Assembly: GCA_000715605.1 (NCBI GenBank)
Contig: KL568555.1
Span: forward strand, 10,603-18,458
Reading direction: 5' to 3'
From: Streptomyces speibonae
GTDB taxonomy: Bacteria; Actinomycetota; Actinomycetes; Streptomycetales; Streptomycetaceae
Length of the DNA: 7,856 nt
In this document: positions 6,941 to 7,856 of the stretch, one piece after another
Position numbering within the stretch: position 1 is the stretch's first letter
How the letters are laid out: every line of letters starts with the position of its first letter
The notes under the pieces: generated by a model
What the model saw: only the letters and a program-made list of their open reading frames with translations
Databases searched by the model: none
What the model was told of the DNA's origin: nothing
Program-made: the position numbers and the translations under genes

Positions 6941-6959
6941 CTTCCACGGTGCCGTGAAG
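6941..6959. terminator. Possible shared hairpin terminator between convergent genes
   Basis: CTTCCAC (6941-6947) pairs with GTGAAG (6954-6959), with one bulged C and a GGTGCC loop. It sits in the 31-base gap between the EACC1 stop and the stop of the convergent methyltransferase gene. It lacks a T-tract in either direction, so the call rests on position and dyad symmetry only. Confidence 0.35.
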
Positions 6960-6968
6960 GGTGCGGAC

Positions 6969-7568
6969 CTACGATCGCCGCACGGCGCGCAGGACGGTGT
7001 CGTGGGTGTGGCGGGTGCCCGCCGGGGCCGGTCCGGTGCGCGGGCGGGTGGTGTGGACCAGGATGGTCCAGTCCGGGGTGAGGAGTGGGGCGATGTCGTC
7101 GGGCTGGTAGTAGTCGGCGGGGTCGAAGTCGCCGGAGGCAGTGAGGCCGTCGCGGGCGTGGGTGGCGAAGAGCAGCGTGCCGCCGGGGGCGACCGCGTCG
7201 AGCAGGCGGCGCAGCGTGGTGTGGCCGGGGCGGCGGCGGAGCGGGAAGTAGTGGAGGGACACCAGGTCGAAGCCGGCGGCCGGGGGTGGGGTGACGGTGA
7301 GGTCGGTCTGCTGCCAGGACACGCGGGCCCGGAGGTCGCGGGTGGTGGCTGCGGCGGCGCGCTGCAGGGCGGTGGCGGAGATGTCGACGGCGGTGACCTG
7401 CCAGCCCTGCCGGGCCAGCCAGAGTGCGTCGGCTCCTTCGCCGCAGCCGGCGTCGAGAGCCCGGCCCGGTGTCAGGCCGGTGACTTCGCCGACGAGTACC
7501 GGGTTGGGTTTGCCACTGAACACGTGCTCTCGGCTGCGGTACATGTCGTCCCAGTGCTGGGCGTCCAC
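6969..7568 (-). CDS. Class I SAM-dependent methyltransferase
   Basis: The 199-residue product has the class I methyltransferase signature: motif I ALDAGCGEGADALWLA (37-52), the acidic end of strand 2 in VTAVDIS (58-64), FDLVSLHYF (100-108) and LLDAVAPGGTLLFATH (122-137). The opening QHWDDMYRSREHVFSGKPNP (4-23) is characteristic of a small cytoplasmic family of these enzymes, similar to TehB-like proteins. The substrate cannot be told from sequence. I chose the GTG at 7568-7566 because GAGGAG lies 10 bases upstream (7579-7584) and the family similarity begins right there. The frame stays open upstream to an ATG near 7832, but that extension is antisense to the regulator gene and has no methyltransferase similarity. 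The gene converges on the conflict operon and diverges from an XRE regulator, which may control it. Confidence 0.9.
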   Translation of the reverse strand: MDAQHWDDMYRSREHVFSGKPNPVLVGEVTGLTPGRALDAGCGEGADALWLARQGWQVTAVDISATALQRAAAATTRDLRARVSWQQTDLTVTPPPAAGFDLVSLHYFPLRRRPGHTTLRRLLDAVAPGGTLLFATHARDGLTASGDFDPADYYQPDDIAPLLTPDWTILVHTTRPRTGPAPAGTRHTHDTVLRAVRRS

Positions 7569-7683
7569 GGGGTCGGTTCTCCTCGGTCGCTCGGACGGTG
7601 AAAGTGCACCGTCACGGTGCTCCCGATTCCACGATCGGGCAAAGCTCTTTGCGGAAACCGAAAAGTGGGGGCAAGGTGGACAC
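7569..7683. promoter_or_regulatory. Divergent intergenic control region with three adjacent dyads
   Basis: This 115-base gap separates the methyltransferase and the divergent regulator. It holds three perfect six-base-arm inverted repeats in a row: GCACCG-TCA-CGGTGC (7606-7620), CCCGAT-6 bases-ATCGGG (7622-7639) and GCAAAG-CT-CTTTGC (7639-7652). These are candidate operators for the XRE regulator. AAGGTGG (7673-7679) is the ribosome binding site for the ATG at 7684. I see no convincing -10/-35 pair on either strand. Confidence 0.6.
7579..7584 (-). promoter_or_regulatory. Ribosome binding site deciding the GTG start of the methyltransferase
   Basis: GAGGAG on the minus strand, 10 bases before GTG at 7568-7566. 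It supports the 199-residue start over the longer open frame. Confidence 0.6.
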
Positions 7684-7856
7684 ATGAGCGACGACGTCGA
7701 GGCGGTGCTGGCCGCCGTCGGCCCGCGGCTGCGCGAGCTGCGGCGGCGCCGCGGTGTCACCCTGACCACGCTGTCGCAGACCACCGGTATCCCGATCAGC
7801 ATTCTGTCCCGGCTCGAATCCGGGCAGCGCAAACCGGGCCTGGAACTCCTGCTGCC
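7684..7856 (+). CDS. XRE-family helix-turn-helix regulator, 3' end outside window
   Basis: The first 57 residues are visible. The N-terminus MSDDVEAVLAAVGPRLRELR leads into a classic XRE helix-turn-helix: GVTLTTLSQTTGI (24-36), then PISILSRLESGQRKPGLELL (37-56), with the recognition helix around SILSRLESG. Family members with this start are often about 190 residues long with a C-terminal cupin domain; that part is beyond the window. The ATG at 7684 has AAGGTGG (7673-7679) upstream. The gene is divergent from the methyltransferase, and the shared intergenic dyads suggest it may control itself and that gene. It is a DNA-binding cytoplasmic protein; the ligand is unknown. Confidence 0.9.
   Translation, partial: MSDDVEAVLAAVGPRLRELRRRRGVTLTTLSQTTGIPISILSRLESGQRKPGLELLL

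Noticed and set aside
6891..7601. Plus-strand open frame of 236 codons opposite the methyltransferase
   Set aside because: It is Gly/Val-rich shadow sequence; the opposite strand has full methyltransferase motifs with a GAGGAG-GTG start.
1..7856. CRISPR array, tRNA/rRNA genes, transposase or attachment sites
   Set aside because: I looked for spaced direct repeats, RNA-gene motifs and transposase signatures and saw none.

Overview
The window is high-GC DNA with strong codon bias, start codons of ATG and GTG, and protein families typical of Streptomyces or a close actinobacterial relative. No lineage marker such as an rRNA gene is present, so the genus is an inference from family content.

Bases 1-6937 carry a tightly packed plus-strand operon. 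(1) The 3' end of a gene whose product matches the C-terminal domain of vWA-MoxR associated proteins (VMAP-C). (2) A MoxR-type AAA+ ATPase that starts on the last base of the preceding stop codon. (3) A very large gene that starts 3 bases after the ATPase stop and reads as a 1641-residue protein. Its domains in order are: SAV_2336-type N-terminus with a von Willebrand A-like domain; an MTAN/PNP-type nucleosidase; a trypsin-like serine protease; a SEFIR (TIR-like) domain; about 7-8 tetratricopeptide repeats; and the first half of an EACC1 (effector-associated constant component 1) domain. The rest of EACC1 continues in another frame to a stop at 6935-6937, so a one-base frameshift (best placed in a run of five G at 6765-6769) appears to break this gene or this copy of its sequence.

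The ATPase, vWA-like protein and VMAP form the core of the NTP-dependent ternary conflict systems predicted by comparative genomics in actinobacteria and other complex bacteria. In that model the ATPase and vWA protein form a regulatory switch, and VMAP with the attached domains links it to effectors. Here several effector-type activities (nucleoside cleavage, proteolysis, SEFIR/TIR signalling) are on the same chain as the vWA domain. A defence or self/non-self response role is inferred, not shown.

Bases 6969-7568 hold a convergent minus-strand SAM-dependent methyltransferase. Bases 7569-7683 are a divergent intergenic region with three adjacent inverted repeats. From 7684 to the window end is the start of an XRE-family helix-turn-helix regulator. 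This methyltransferase/regulator pair looks like ordinary chromosome flanking the conflict operon.
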